From Flagellimonas okinawensis (GTDB lineage Bacteria; Bacteroidota; Bacteroidia; Flavobacteriales; Flavobacteriaceae): 64,000 nucleotides of DNA. The stretch is from contig NZ_JARFVA010000002.1 in assembly GCF_029194005.1 (NCBI RefSeq), forward strand, positions 788,589 to 852,588, written 5' to 3'. Every line of letters starts with the position of its first letter. Positions within the stretch are counted from its first letter, which is position 1. Positions 1-9,452 of the stretch are shown here, one piece after another. The notes below the pieces were generated by a model. The model made no database searches. It was not told the origin of the DNA and saw nothing but the letters and a program-made list of their open reading frames with translations. The translations under genes and the position numbers were made by a program.

Positions 1-201
1 GAGATGGTCCGATTTGTCCATACGCCTTCTCCCGCAATCCTTCCAAGACCTTGGAAGAAAATGTAAGAGGAGCCTATTGCCCAGATTCGTTGAGATGCAT
101 TATTTTGGAGTAGGGGACATCTGGTATACGGGACATAAATAATTGGGTTGTTGTTTAAATCGGTTATTTGGAGGTCACACGTCCTATTTGAATGCTGAAA
201 A
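1..201. other. Left edge, no gene recognised
   Basis: No convincing coding region is seen in the first 201 bases. The short open frame that crosses 143-364 on the plus strand lies over the 3' end of the lipocalin-like gene and looks like a shadow. The sequence here is unrelated to the corresponding 201 bases left of the second repeat copy (63197-63397), so it marks the point where the long repeat begins. Confidence 0.5.
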
Positions 202-236
202 AGAAAGACGGGTTGAATTTATAAAAATCCAACCCG
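196..236 (-). terminator. Intrinsic terminator after the lipocalin-like gene
   Basis: On the minus strand a 7-base stem CGGGTTG/CAACCCG (arms 230-236 and 209-215) with an AT-rich loop is followed by the T-rich run TCTTTCTTTTTC. It sits about 33 bases beyond the stop codon at 269. In the second copy the stem is kept but most of the T-run lies outside the repeat and is lost. Confidence 0.7.
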
Positions 237-804
237 GTCAGACATTTTATGAGGAGATACACGGAGAATCAGAACATTCTGTCCTTGTTCCAGTTGCCCA
301 CCATTTCAACAAGGTTATAGCCTGTTACGGGTTTTCCCCTGAAAGTTCCGGTAATATTGCATAAGCCTTCGTATTTAGGTAAAATGTCAGAAGGTACCTC
401 CTGTTCTTTTTTGATTGCCCTTACGATCAGTTCAGCCTCCAGTTCGGGTATCTTGACGACCCAATTGGTCGGATAGCGTTGCCCCATAGGGCTTATCCAG
501 AACTCGCTTGCAGATTCGGCAAGAGGTTCGACATTTGCAACGATATGGGAACCATCCGGTTCTGCCATGGTCACCCAGCTGGATTGCTTTCCATAAAGAT
601 AGATATCCCATAAACCCAATACATCTCCGTTATCGAGTGTAAGGTTCATCCATGTCCAGTACATGTCCTGTTCCTGAAAGGTTCCTTTCATTGGCTTTTC
701 TTTGTTTCCAAAGAAATCATGGCGCCAGAACCATTGCCTGTCATACCATGTTTTGCCAAAAACCTTATGTGTCTCGCCGTTGAAGTTTAAAGTGCCACTG
801 CCCA
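202..804. repeat. Long direct repeat, left copy (at least 603 bp)
   Basis: Bases 202-804 match 63398-64000 without a difference by eye, at an offset of 63196. The left boundary is sharp: base 201 is A and base 63397 is T, and the sequences to the left do not resemble each other. The repeat begins inside the T-tract of the terminator that follows the lipocalin-like gene and continues into that gene. The right boundary cannot be seen because the second copy is cut by the window edge, so 603 bp is a minimum. Confidence 0.95.
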
Positions 805-1345
805 GTCCTTTGGTTACAGAGTATTGCCCTGTGGGAATATTGCCCACAAAATTAAAGACCCCGGTCCCGCCGTTGTAAATAACCTCACCGGGAAATTGCA
901 TGTCGAGTTCCACCGAACCCCAGTCGAAATTGGCAGAGGCCTTGATGGCGTGCAAATCCCCACTTATTTTGCTATTCGGCATTTCAATGTACATGCTGTC
1001 TGTTTCGTATGTTACCTCTTCCTCCGAATGTATGATCTCATCACTTTTAAAGGTCCCATTATCGATATCGAACACATTGAAAATACTCAGAAATTTTCGT
1101 GGAACCCCAGCAGGTGCCGGTACTTCGAGTTGGTGGATAAGAATGTTGAATTTTCTGCCTTCTTCTGTTTCAACATCGGCAATGGCAAAGAAGGAATTGG
1201 TGCCCATCTCGGGTTTAAAGGCCAAATCACGTTCGGCGTCTATCAAATGGGGGATACTTAATTTTCTTGAACCTGTTTTCATTTTTAATGCTTTTAAAGG
1301 GTTATGCTCAAAAGTAAAATGCCCAAGTCCCCCTTTTTTTGACAT
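269..1345 (-). CDS. CrtC/AttH lipocalin-like protein, copy 1
   Basis: A 358-residue protein without a clear signal peptide. Its layout resembles the AttH/CrtC lipocalin-like family (hydroxyneurosporene synthase-like, tandem lipocalin domains): a long run of beta-strands with many Trp and Gly, including FGKTWYDRQWFWRHDF near the middle and YWTWMNLTLDNGD shortly after. Members bind or modify hydrophobic molecules; some CrtC enzymes hydrate carotenoids, but the substrate here cannot be named. The ATG at 1343-1345 lies 3 bases after the stop of the Crp-type regulator, so the two are very likely co-transcribed and the regulator may control this gene. The last 536 coding bases are present again at the right window edge. 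Confidence 0.7.
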   Translation of the reverse strand: MSKKGGLGHFTFEHNPLKALKMKTGSRKLSIPHLIDAERDLAFKPEMGTNSFFAIADVETEEGRKFNILIHQLEVPAPAGVPRKFLSIFNVFDIDNGTFKSDEIIHSEEEVTYETDSMYIEMPNSKISGDLHAIKASANFDWGSVELDMQFPGEVIYNGGTGVFNFVGNIPTGQYSVTKGLGSGTLNFNGETHKVFGKTWYDRQWFWRHDFFGNKEKPMKGTFQEQDMYWTWMNLTLDNGDVLGLWDIYLYGKQSSWVTMAEPDGSHIVANVEPLAESASEFWISPMGQRYPTNWVVKIPELEAELIVRAIKKEQEVPSDILPKYEGLCNITGTFRGKPVTGYNLVEMVGNWNKDRMF

Positions 1346-1348
1346 ATA

Positions 1349-1915
1349 TCAAAAAAAAGTATTGACCCTGATCCTGCTCAATGTTTCTTGGGTGATGTTC
1401 AAAAGATTGGCAATGTGTTGAAGGCTTACCCTTTGAAGAATCTCCGGATACCTTTCGACTAGTATCTTATATTTATTGGAAGCCGTGTTTTCCATGATCC
1501 TTATTTTTTCTTCAAGAAAGATGCAATATTCCTCGGCTACTTTTCTTCTGTAAGTTTCCATTTCCGGGTATTTTTCATAGAGCACTGTCAAATCCTTGTT
1601 GGGAATGAGTTCAATCGTCGAGTGTTCCAGGAATTGGGCGTTGTCAATGGCCGGTTGATTAAAGAAAACACTGGCGGTGGAACCAAAAATGATGTTTTCC
1701 AAAATGATGGAAGTGTTTTTCTCTTTCCCATTTTTATGATAAAATGTCCTCAAGCATCCTTTTGTTATCAAATAAACACTATCGGGAAACTGATTTTCCC
1801 TGTATAAAAAATCCCCCTTTCTTTTATGGAGCACTCTTATTTTTGATGAAATTTCCCTTTCTATTTCCAGGGGAACGGGTTTCAATTCATTGAATTTTTT
1901 GATAAAGCTTGTCAT
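1349..1915 (-). CDS. Crp/Fnr family transcriptional regulator
   Basis: The 188-residue reading from the ATG at 1915 has the usual size for Bacteroidetes Crp/Fnr proteins: an N-terminal cyclic-nucleotide-binding beta-barrel (VYLITKGCLRTFY, then the GSTASVFF region) and a C-terminal helix-turn-helix ending in ISLQ-type sequence, here VSLQHIANLLNITQETLSRIR. A TTG start at 1966 would add 17 residues that look non-conserved, so the ATG is preferred. The C-terminus stops soon after the recognition helix, slightly shorter than usual. No Fnr-type cysteine cluster is seen. It is the first gene of a two-gene unit with the lipocalin-like gene. Confidence 0.8.
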   Translation of the reverse strand: MTSFIKKFNELKPVPLEIEREISSKIRVLHKRKGDFLYRENQFPDSVYLITKGCLRTFYHKNGKEKNTSIILENIIFGSTASVFFNQPAIDNAQFLEHSTIELIPNKDLTVLYEKYPEMETYRRKVAEEYCIFLEEKIRIMENTASNKYKILVERYPEILQRVSLQHIANLLNITQETLSRIRVNTFF

Positions 1916-2694
1916 ATCCGGTTGTATATATTTATGGCTCGATCCTCGAAGTTGCCATAAGTTCAATTTTTTATAAAAAAACTCTTTTTTTGAATTTGAA
2001 AATGTATCCCTGTTGTTCCATTTGAAATGAATTCGCCATCTGTGTCCGGTTCATGTCGGCAACAGAGGATTCCTTTTGAACGTAAAGTAAAGGGTCTTTT
2101 TTGTTTATCGGTTTATTTCACGATCTGATCATGGATAGCCATGACCTCTGTTTACAAGGATCACTTTACAATTTTAGCTTTGAATGTATAAAATAGTCCT
2201 TTTTACCGTTAAGGAAAAACCACCTTTTTTAGTGACGGTCCAAGAACTCCGTTCAATGCCCTACCCATTGTCCGGTCACTGGACTTGCCTGTTTCGGTGA
2301 TTGTGTGGTCTTTCCCATACCTTGCCCCACATGGGTCTCGGTACATCGACTTTTTTCAGGGCTCTAAATTTATGGATAGGACCGGGCATTGATACCATTT
2401 GACGAAAAAGGCGCAGCCTACCTGATGAGTACTGCGCCTTATCGCAAATTAAACAAACAAACTAATTCAAATCTTTTCTTCTTTTTGCATCAGAAACTAT
2501 CCATGTGGATACTTGCTTTTCAAATAATCGATGAGACCTAGTGATGGGGCATCCCCAATGTTAAGGATAGGTTTCACGGTAAATTGAATTTGGTTCAAAA
2601 ACATAATGGTTGAGGGGGAAGCAAAAAGTAATATTGGACATTGGTTTATTGCGCATTAGGTTTCAAACCGCACTTTAATGGTATTTTTTTATGT
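1916..2694. other. Intergenic stretch with one terminator
   Basis: About 780 bases without a supported gene. It holds the terminator at 2401-2440. The sequence TTAAACAAACAAACTAATTC just right of it resembles the leaders that often precede susC-type genes, but no susC start follows on either strand, so it may be a remnant. Nothing else was recognised. Confidence 0.4.
2401..2440 (-). terminator. Intrinsic terminator of the phosphatase/SusCD operon
   Basis: A perfect 9-base stem AAGGCGCAG/CTGCGCCTT (2432-2440 and 2408-2416) is followed on the minus strand by TTTCGTC, giving a run of five T at the stem end. It lies about 255 bases beyond the stop of the last gene (2695), so it probably ends the leftward operon. 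Confidence 0.6.
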
Positions 2695-3630
2695 TCATTT
2701 AAGTCGGCTTTCCCATTTATTATCAATGTACTTCCAAGAGATGCTATCATTTTTCACCCGTATGACCATAAACCCTTCTTCATCATAATGTATACCATCA
2801 CCCCGATCATCTTTCCTTCTCCAGCTAGGCCTTCCGGCAACGGACCCGCCCGTGATGAAACGTGTCCTGTTCTGAAGGTTGATGTCTTCAACCCAGTGCA
2901 TATGGCCCTGTAGGACCAATCTCAAATCATGCTTATGGAACAGCTTTAAAATCTCATCCCTATTATGAATCCAAAGTTCGTTGGGTACTTCTTTGATCTT
3001 GTTTTTTGGGTACCGTTGATTGTAAGTTGAAATAAGGGGGATGTGGGTGGATATGACTATTGGTGTATTGACATCCAATTGGGAGATGTCTTTTTTTAAC
3101 CATTCGAGCTGCTCATCATCAATTAAACCAATATATTTTTGATTCTTTTCTTCGATGGAGCACAATGATATAAAATGCCATCCCTTGTGGTCGAAGGAAT
3201 AAAATCTTTTTCCCAAATAACGCTCATACATTCCATATTTATAATCTGGATGATCTTTTTGGATATCACTTTCCTTATAAATCCCAAACAATTCATGGTT
3301 ACCAATGGTGTTATGGACAGGTACATTGAACTGTTTTATAGTATTGCTATAGGTGTGGAACAATGAGTCTGAGCGATTGAAATTGCCCCTAAGTACATCA
3401 TACACCAAATCGCCCCCGGTAATCACAAAATCAATATTGAGTTTGTTGACCGTATCGATCACTTTTTGAAAGGCTTCCTGTGCCCCATGTTCGGGTTGCA
3501 GGTGGATATCGGTCACAAAGACAAAGGAAAAATCCTCTTGATCTTTATAAGTTGTGGCGGTTGGCGCAGTGTTTTGGGCATTAATGCCCAATTCAACAAA
3601 TAGCAGTACTGATAAAAATAGGGCTCTCAT
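2695..3630 (-). CDS. Secreted calcineurin-like metallophosphoesterase
   Basis: A 311-residue protein from the ATG at 3630, chosen because it opens with a typical signal peptide (MRALFLSVLLFVELGINAQ); an upstream extension would overlap the preceding gene. All five metallophosphoesterase blocks are visible in order: FVTDIHL, GGDLVYD, GNHELFG, STHIPL and QGHMHW, so the two-metal centre should be intact. The family hydrolyses phosphomonoesters or phosphodiesters in the periplasm or outside the cell; the exact substrate is not evident. The start lies 4 bases after the stop of the upstream phosphatase, so the two are co-transcribed behind susD. Confidence 0.85.
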   Translation of the reverse strand: MRALFLSVLLFVELGINAQNTAPTATTYKDQEDFSFVFVTDIHLQPEHGAQEAFQKVIDTVNKLNIDFVITGGDLVYDVLRGNFNRSDSLFHTYSNTIKQFNVPVHNTIGNHELFGIYKESDIQKDHPDYKYGMYERYLGKRFYSFDHKGWHFISLCSIEEKNQKYIGLIDDEQLEWLKKDISQLDVNTPIVISTHIPLISTYNQRYPKNKIKEVPNELWIHNRDEILKLFHKHDLRLVLQGHMHWVEDINLQNRTRFITGGSVAGRPSWRRKDDRGDGIHYDEEGFMVIRVKNDSISWKYIDNKWESRLK

Positions 3631-3634
3631 GGTT

Positions 3635-4987
3635 CTACTCTTTTTTTCTTTGAAGATATTTGATTCTATCCGCTTCATAGCTTTTGACCAGTTCCCTATC
3701 ATAGCGCTTTTCAAAATCCTTGGTGGGAACGAGGGATTCAGCGGGTAGGTTCGGAACTTCTTCAAACTGCAATTCACCATTTGATCTTTTGGTGATGGTA
3801 AACGCATCATATACATCACCCAAAACCGTTTTGGATACGTATTTCAATTGGTTTTCGGAAACATGTATTTCCTGATACAGTTGCATTGTGGTACCAGCAC
3901 GCTCGATCCAATCACTGAACTGTATCGCATTTTGATAGGGACCGGCAACGGACACTGCATAGATTGGAAAATCAGCTCCCATCCTACCCCTTGCGTAGAG
4001 ATGTTCATGTCCGGTCAATACCATTGGTACCTTATATTTCTCCAACAGTGCCTTGATTTCAGGGAAACGGATATCGGGATTGCGATTTCTTGCCAAACCC
4101 GCCATGGCGTGATGAAATGTCACGAATATCCAATCCCCATCGAACTCCTTGAGGACCTTTTCCAACCACACATAGGTTTCCTGTTGCTGGGCAGCTGTTA
4201 TTTTGGCCGAAGTGTCCAATGAGATGATCCTGATATTGTTATAATCCACATAATAGGTTTGTTCCTCCTGTCCTTTGGGACCATTTTTAGGGAAGGCGAA
4301 GTTAAGGTTCCAAAGGGGTGTGATCTCTTTGGTCTCTTTGGCCACCCATGTATGCTCATGGTTCCCTGGTGTGGCCATAATAGGGATATTTTGAAAGGCC
4401 CATCCCCCAGCAGGGAAAAATTCATTCCAATTTTCGGTGTTCAGACCTCCCCTATGGATCAAGTCTCCGGCAAAGAGCATAAACTTAGCATCCGGGTTGG
4501 CCAAAACCGCTTGTCGCAAGGTTCTGCTTCCCAAGGAGTGGATGTAGCGCTGTACATCACCAAAATATAAAAACTTGAACGGTTCGTTCTGTCCCGTAGC
4601 TGTTTTAAATTCTGACCACTCAGACCATAGGTCCTTATTGCCAACACGATAAGAATACGGGGTATTCGGCTTTAAATTCTGAAGATTTACCGAATGATAG
4701 TACCATATCCCATCCTCTGATGTATATGATCGGGAAATGGCTTGTACTTTTTTTATGTGCTCTTCAAAAAAAGGAGAGGCTGTGGCTTCCACATATTCAA
4801 TATAACCTTTTGGTTCATCGGCTCGCGTCCTCCATGTGACCGCTTGACTGGTTTCTGGGGCAGTCTCCCATGACAGTTTGATATGATGGGGCAACTGTTC
4901 CAAAAGACTGTTGTTCTCTTTTATCTGTCCTTGACAATGGAAGGCAAGGATTAAAAACGGGATCACTAAAGCAATGCTTTTTTTCAT
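3635..4987 (-). CDS. Purple acid phosphatase-like secreted protein
   Basis: A 450-residue secreted protein. After the signal peptide an N-terminal fibronectin-like domain follows (IKLSWETAPETSQAVTWRT and YSYRVG, about residues 33-125), as in purple acid phosphatases. The catalytic domain has FGDVQ, AGDLIHRGG, TPGNHEH, TFHHAMAG and TGHEHLYARG, which carry the metal and phosphate ligands. Expected role: release of phosphate from organic esters. It is the third gene of the leftward susC-susD unit but is separated from susD by a hairpin that could attenuate transcription. The lower-case Cys at the end of the signal region could make it a lipoprotein, though the lipobox is poor. Confidence 0.85.
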   Translation of the reverse strand: MKKSIALVIPFLILAFHCQGQIKENNSLLEQLPHHIKLSWETAPETSQAVTWRTRADEPKGYIEYVEATASPFFEEHIKKVQAISRSYTSEDGIWYYHSVNLQNLKPNTPYSYRVGNKDLWSEWSEFKTATGQNEPFKFLYFGDVQRYIHSLGSRTLRQAVLANPDAKFMLFAGDLIHRGGLNTENWNEFFPAGGWAFQNIPIMATPGNHEHTWVAKETKEITPLWNLNFAFPKNGPKGQEEQTYYVDYNNIRIISLDTSAKITAAQQQETYVWLEKVLKEFDGDWIFVTFHHAMAGLARNRNPDIRFPEIKALLEKYKVPMVLTGHEHLYARGRMGADFPIYAVSVAGPYQNAIQFSDWIERAGTTMQLYQEIHVSENQLKYVSKTVLGDVYDAFTITKRSNGELQFEEVPNLPAESLVPTKDFEKRYDRELVKSYEADRIKYLQRKKE

Positions 4988-5000
4988 TCTACTATGGGAT

Positions 5001-5033
5001 TAAAAGCCCCTACCTCTATAAGCAAGTAGGGGC
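5001..5033 (-). terminator. Hairpin with T-tract between susD and the phosphatases
   Basis: A perfect 8-base stem GCCCCTAC/GTAGGGGC (5026-5033 and 5006-5013) is followed on the minus strand by TTTTAAT. It fills the 55-base gap between the susD stop (5043) and the phosphatase start (4987). This is the geometry of an intrinsic terminator or a partial attenuator that lowers expression of the downstream phosphatase genes. Confidence 0.65.
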
Positions 5034-5042
5034 ATTTGTACT

Positions 5043-6704
5043 TTAGAAGCCCGGATTTTGAGGCATCTCTTTCTCTAAATTGGAATCTATGACAGACTGT
5101 GGAATGGGAAGTAATATATCACGCTTCGGGTCAATGGTACTTGATCCGTGGTTGTTGTACTTCATGGTACGTTCGGCCCATTTGCCGGTTCGCAATAGGG
5201 TATACCTTCTGGGCTCTTCGGCCATCAGTTCCCGGGCACGTTCATCCAGTATAAAATCAATGTCAATATCACTTACCGTAATATTGGAAGCATGGCTTCT
5301 TGCCCTGAGGATGTTGATGGTATTGGCCGCAGCTCCTACATCCCCCAACTTAAATTCCGCCTCGGCTTTGAGCAGATAGGTGTCGGCGGCCCGAAGATAG
5401 ATCTGATCGTAAAACGATTCCCTGTTCCCAATGGGATCCACGGGGTCGGCCCAGTCATATTTTCTGCTGAAGGGCCATTCCTCAATACCGTTATGGTCAT
5501 CGGTGATATCCTCACTCCAATCCAAATAGATTTTATCCCCATAGTTTTTACCCTCGGGTAGGTTGTCGGCCGGGTAGGGGGCATTTCCTGCCGCGTCCCG
5601 GTAAGTGAAGGATTTTCGAATGGCATATTCAGAAAAGCGATCATCATTGGGGTCATCAAAATTGTCCAAGGCCCATTTGGTCAAGGAAGAGCGGCCATTT
5701 CCATACCCGCCCCGGTCAGCAGTAACGGTCAAGTCCAGGTCACCACTCCTATACCTCGAGGTATGGTGCATTGCCATAATGGGATATTCCCCGCCACCAA
5801 GGACATTGTTCTTAAACTGGAAAACCCACAAGGCTTCTGAATTTCCTTCTTCACGATTGGTGTTCCCGGCCTTGAACATATCCATAAAGGCAATACCTGC
5901 CTGATCCACTTGCACGCCATAACGTTCGGTGATAAGGGCATAGGCGGGGTTGTTGACCACTTTGTTCGCCCAGAACAGTGTACTGTCCGGTTTGTTCAAT
6001 GTCAGATAGAGTTCCGCAAGATAGTGTTGCACTGCTCCTTTGGTGATTCTTCCGGTCAAGGAGCCCTCTTCAGGGATGATGGGTTCAGCAAAGAGAAGGT
6101 CTTTGACAACCTGCTGGCGTACCTCATTTACAGGGGTCCTTTCCCAATCTGTTCTGATGATTCCATCGCTTGATGGATTCAGGTTCAGTGGAACATCGCC
6201 CCAAAGATACGATAGATGGCGGTAGGCGAATGCCCTTGCTACCCTTGCTTCGGCAAGGATCAGGTTCCTGTTCTCAGTTTCACTCAATTCATTGCCACTC
6301 CAATCGATATCCTCCCTTTCCTCGACATTTTTTATGATTTCATTGGACGAGTTGACAATTTCATATAGCCATAGAAAGACTCCTTCATATACATCATAAT
6401 CCGGCCTGTTTCTGGCAGTCCAATCCACCGATACCCGAGAGACCCCGTTGCCGCTGTGGTTGGCGGCAAACATATCGGTGCCGGACATGGTCACATCCGT
6501 TATAAGGGAAGAACTGGCATTCAATCCTTCCCGTTCATAGCGCATTAGGGAATAAAGACCATTTATTCCCGCTTCCAGCCCAGATAGATCAGAGTACAAA
6601 TTCTCTGCATAAATCACATTGGGCGGATTTTCGTTCAACAGATCGTCACTGCAGCTGCTTATAAGCAATATTGAGCTTACAAGGCATGTTATTAGTTTTT
6701 TCAT
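5043..6704 (-). CDS. SusD/RagB-family outer-membrane lipoprotein
   Basis: A 553-residue protein starting with a type II signal peptide and lipobox Cys at about residue 18 (LLISSCSDD), then the SusD N-terminal TPR-like domain (ENPPNVIYAENLYSDLSGLEAGINGLYSLM) and the C-terminal RagB part (FYDQIYLRAADTYLLKAEAEF, then RARELMAEEPRRYTLLRTGKW). SusD proteins cap the SusC channel and bind the ligand at the cell surface. The gene directly follows the susC fragment (stop 6719, start 6704). With phosphatases rather than glycosidases downstream, the transported ligand may be a phosphorylated organic compound; this is inference. Confidence 0.9.
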   Translation of the reverse strand: MKKLITCLVSSILLISSCSDDLLNENPPNVIYAENLYSDLSGLEAGINGLYSLMRYEREGLNASSSLITDVTMSGTDMFAANHSGNGVSRVSVDWTARNRPDYDVYEGVFLWLYEIVNSSNEIIKNVEEREDIDWSGNELSETENRNLILAEARVARAFAYRHLSYLWGDVPLNLNPSSDGIIRTDWERTPVNEVRQQVVKDLLFAEPIIPEEGSLTGRITKGAVQHYLAELYLTLNKPDSTLFWANKVVNNPAYALITERYGVQVDQAGIAFMDMFKAGNTNREEGNSEALWVFQFKNNVLGGGEYPIMAMHHTSRYRSGDLDLTVTADRGGYGNGRSSLTKWALDNFDDPNDDRFSEYAIRKSFTYRDAAGNAPYPADNLPEGKNYGDKIYLDWSEDITDDHNGIEEWPFSRKYDWADPVDPIGNRESFYDQIYLRAADTYLLKAEAEFKLGDVGAAANTINILRARSHASNITVSDIDIDFILDERARELMAEEPRRYTLLRTGKWAERTMKYNNHGSSTIDPKRDILLPIPQSVIDSNLEKEMPQNPGF

Positions 6705-6718
6705 TTTGTATTTTTTTC

Positions 6719-8422
6719 TTAAAATTCTAGTGTTAAACCAAAGGTGATCTCACGTTGGAGCGGTAGAATCCCGGCTTGGCTACTTGGGAGTTCCAGTTCC
6801 GGATCTCCGGCCGTCCAATCCGTAATGGTGAGCAGGTTTCTACCGGATGCAAACAATTGAAGTTTTTCCAATTTTATTTTCGACAGAACCTTTTTGGGAA
6901 AATTATAGGAGACCGTAATGTCCTTCAACCTGACAAAACTGGCATCCTCATAGATGGAACCCCCCTTTACCTGATCATTGTTCCTGAAATATTCATTGGT
7001 GGGATTGTCCGGGGTCCACCAGTTCTTTTTTAGGACATTTCGTCTAATTTCAGCAGCGGTATTGTCCCTCAACAGGTTGTTGTGCCTGGTTGCCCCGTGG
7101 GATCCTATAAAAAATACTTCCAAACCAAAGTTCTTATACTGAAATGCATTGCTCAATCCCCAAGTGTATTTAGGGTCTCTCTGCCCAATGATCTGGCGGT
7201 CCTTGTCATCCAGCACCCCATTATTGTCCACATCCTCTATCTTGGCATCACCGGGGACCCTGTCATATACAGCGGCCTCTTCCTCTTCCCCCAATTGCCA
7301 GACCCCGATCATCTTTTGGTCAAAGTTGACACGTATGGGTTCACCCACGAACCAGGCATTGGCCAAATCATTGATTTCTGACCCGTCTTCCTGTAGATAA
7401 CCATATAGGGAAACTATCTTATTTTTGTTGGTGGCAAAGTTTCCCGATATCTTCCAATTGAAGTCTTGGGTCACCCAGGGGACAACGGATAGGGATAGTT
7501 CCAGTCCCCGGGTTTGTGTTTCGCCGATGTTCTGGGTCACTTGGTTTATTCCATGAACGGATGAGATGGTCCTGTTCAACAATAGATCGGAGGTGTTGGT
7601 CTCATACAGGTTCAGATCACCGAAGACCCTGTTGTTGAAAAGTCCAAAATCCAATCCCAAATTATAGGTTTCACTGGACTCCCATCCCAAATCCTTATCA
7701 CCAATGACACTTGGAACATAACCTACCAAGGATTGTTCGCCGGACAAGGTGTTCCTGTCCCGCAACCTGGTGATCGATGAATAGGGATCGACTGCTTGGT
7801 TTCCATTGATGCCCCACGATAACCTTAGTTTTAATTGGTTTATGGTGGTCGAATTTTCCAAGAAAGGTTCCCTCGAAATGTTCCAGCCCAAGGCGACTGA
7901 GGGAAAAACACCCCATTTGTTATCCGGTCCAAAACCGGAAAAACCATCCCGTCTTCCGGTCAAGGTCAACAAATAGGTGTTGTTGAACGAATAATTAAGT
8001 CGCAACATTTGTGAAATGAGCGCGGTACGTTGGTAGTCGTTTTGGGATTCTATGGAAGAGGCTTGGGAAATTCCAAAATAGGTGAATTCGTCATTGGGAA
8101 AATTGATTGCCGTGAGTTCCTCAAAATACTGTTCGTTCTCTTCATAGCTATAGACCCCGGTAAGAAAAACATTGTGCTTGCCAAACTCTTTGTTGAAGGT
8201 CAGGATGTTCTCGACTACATTGTTTTTAAATTCCGTACTGGAAAGATATGCCTGGCCGGAGTTGGCTATACCTACCACCGTGTTGCTCCCGGCATAGGTT
8301 TTCCGTTCGGACCATCTTCTTCGTATCCCCGTGTTCAATCTATAATTAAGTCCTTTCAAAAATGGGAAGGTTACATTGATATAGTTGTTTGATACGATTT
8401 GATTGGAATAATCCTCATCCTA
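6719..8422 (-). pseudogene. SusC-family TonB-dependent receptor, 5'-truncated
   Basis: Only the C-terminal half of a SusC receptor is present. The open frame begins at a TTG at 8359 and gives 546 residues, against about 1000 for the family. In-frame homology continues upstream past that TTG (DEDYSNQIVSNNYINVTFPF) to a TAG at 8420-8422. The carboxypeptidase-like domain, the TonB box and the plug are missing. The C-terminus ends in the outer-membrane signature FGLTLEF. The 262 bases between the TAG and the PP2C gene contain no receptor sequence that I can recognise, so a deletion or rearrangement probably joined the receptor remnant to the PP2C gene. It cannot act as a TonB-dependent transporter in this form. 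Confidence 0.85.
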
Positions 8423-8684
8423 GGGGGTATACTGTATTGGCCTTTTTGATTAAGGGAGCACGTGGGTGGTATGTAACGGATTTGGCCAATGGGCGTAAGT
8501 TGCTCTGATAATCGATCGTATGTTATCAGAACAGAATGCTCATGTGGGTAAGCCGTAATGACCAATAGGGTCCCAAGGATTTTGGGTCATGGCCCAAGAG
8601 GATCCCGACTTTATGGCTATTGCCAATGATAGGATCGTTCCATATTGGCCTATTTCTCTTCTCCAGTGGGGGGTAGTTCAGTTA

Positions 8685-9452
8685 TCAGGAATTTTTTGAT
8701 GTTGTTTTCTGTATTTTGACTATATACATGGAATAATTGTCTTTTGTCACACCTTTGGCCTTGTTCACTATATATGATTTGATTTTTTCAACGGAAGCTT
8801 GTTCTGTACAGCTCAAGGCGATTATTTCATCGTTGATTGTCTCTAAAATACCATCGGTGCAAAGAAAGAAGAAATCATTTTTCTTGATATCAGTGATGAT
8901 TTTCTGATCAATTCTTGTGGGATAGGTTCCGTTGACGGCCCTGGTAATAATATTTCGTTTGGGATGGGTCAAGGCCTCCTCTTCGGTAATTTCCCCCATT
9001 TCCACCATTCCCTGCACTATACTGTGATCTTTTGTTTGATAAAGGATTTGGCCATCCCGGATGTGGTATGCCCTACTGTCCCCAACCCAACCGATCAATG
9101 CCTTTTCATCCTCATCTGAGATTTTCAAAAAAGTGAGCGTAGTGGCCATGCCCTTCGCTTCGGGATGGGTTTCGAGATATGTGCCCAAATTTTGTTCGAC
9201 ACTTTGCAGGGCCAAAGGTAAATATGTTTCATCTTCAATATCCTCCATTGGATTTTCAGAGAGATACTTGGAAAATCCTTGACAGGTCAAGGAAGAGGCC
9301 ACTTCGCCCTTGGCCTGCCCCCCAACACCATCACATACCATGAACAAACGGGAATCCTCTGTTGGTGTCACGGGGTATATGGCATCCTCGTTTGACTCCC
9401 TTAGGCCTATTTCATTACAATGCACTGGTAGGTGGATCTTCATTTTCTTCAA
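8685..9452 (-). CDS. PP2C-family Ser/Thr protein phosphatase
   Basis: A 255-residue cytoplasmic protein with the PP2C metal-binding motifs: RESNEDA near residue 20, CDGVGG at about 40-45, GWVGDSRAY in the middle and LCTDGILE in the last third. It should remove phosphate from Ser/Thr residues of proteins. Its ATG overlaps the stop of the kinase gene by four bases, so the pair is translationally coupled. This is the arrangement of PppA/PpkA-like or PstP/Pkn pairs, where the phosphatase resets the kinase and its FHA target; here the FHA target is likely the ABC transporter in the same operon. Confidence 0.92.
   Translation of the reverse strand: MKKMKIHLPVHCNEIGLRESNEDAIYPVTPTEDSRLFMVCDGVGGQAKGEVASSLTCQGFSKYLSENPMEDIEDETYLPLALQSVEQNLGTYLETHPEAKGMATTLTFLKISDEDEKALIGWVGDSRAYHIRDGQILYQTKDHSIVQGMVEMGEITEEEALTHPKRNIITRAVNGTYPTRIDQKIITDIKKNDFFFLCTDGILETINDEIIALSCTEQASVEKIKSYIVNKAKGVTKDNYSMYIVKIQKTTSKNS

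Noticed and set aside
143..364. Plus-strand open frame repeated at 63363-63560
   Set aside because: It lies antisense over the 3' end of the lipocalin-like gene in both copies; its repetition only follows from the long repeat.
1349..1966. Upstream TTG start for the Crp-type regulator
   Set aside because: The added 17 residues do not fit the family and the ATG at 1915 gives the usual length.
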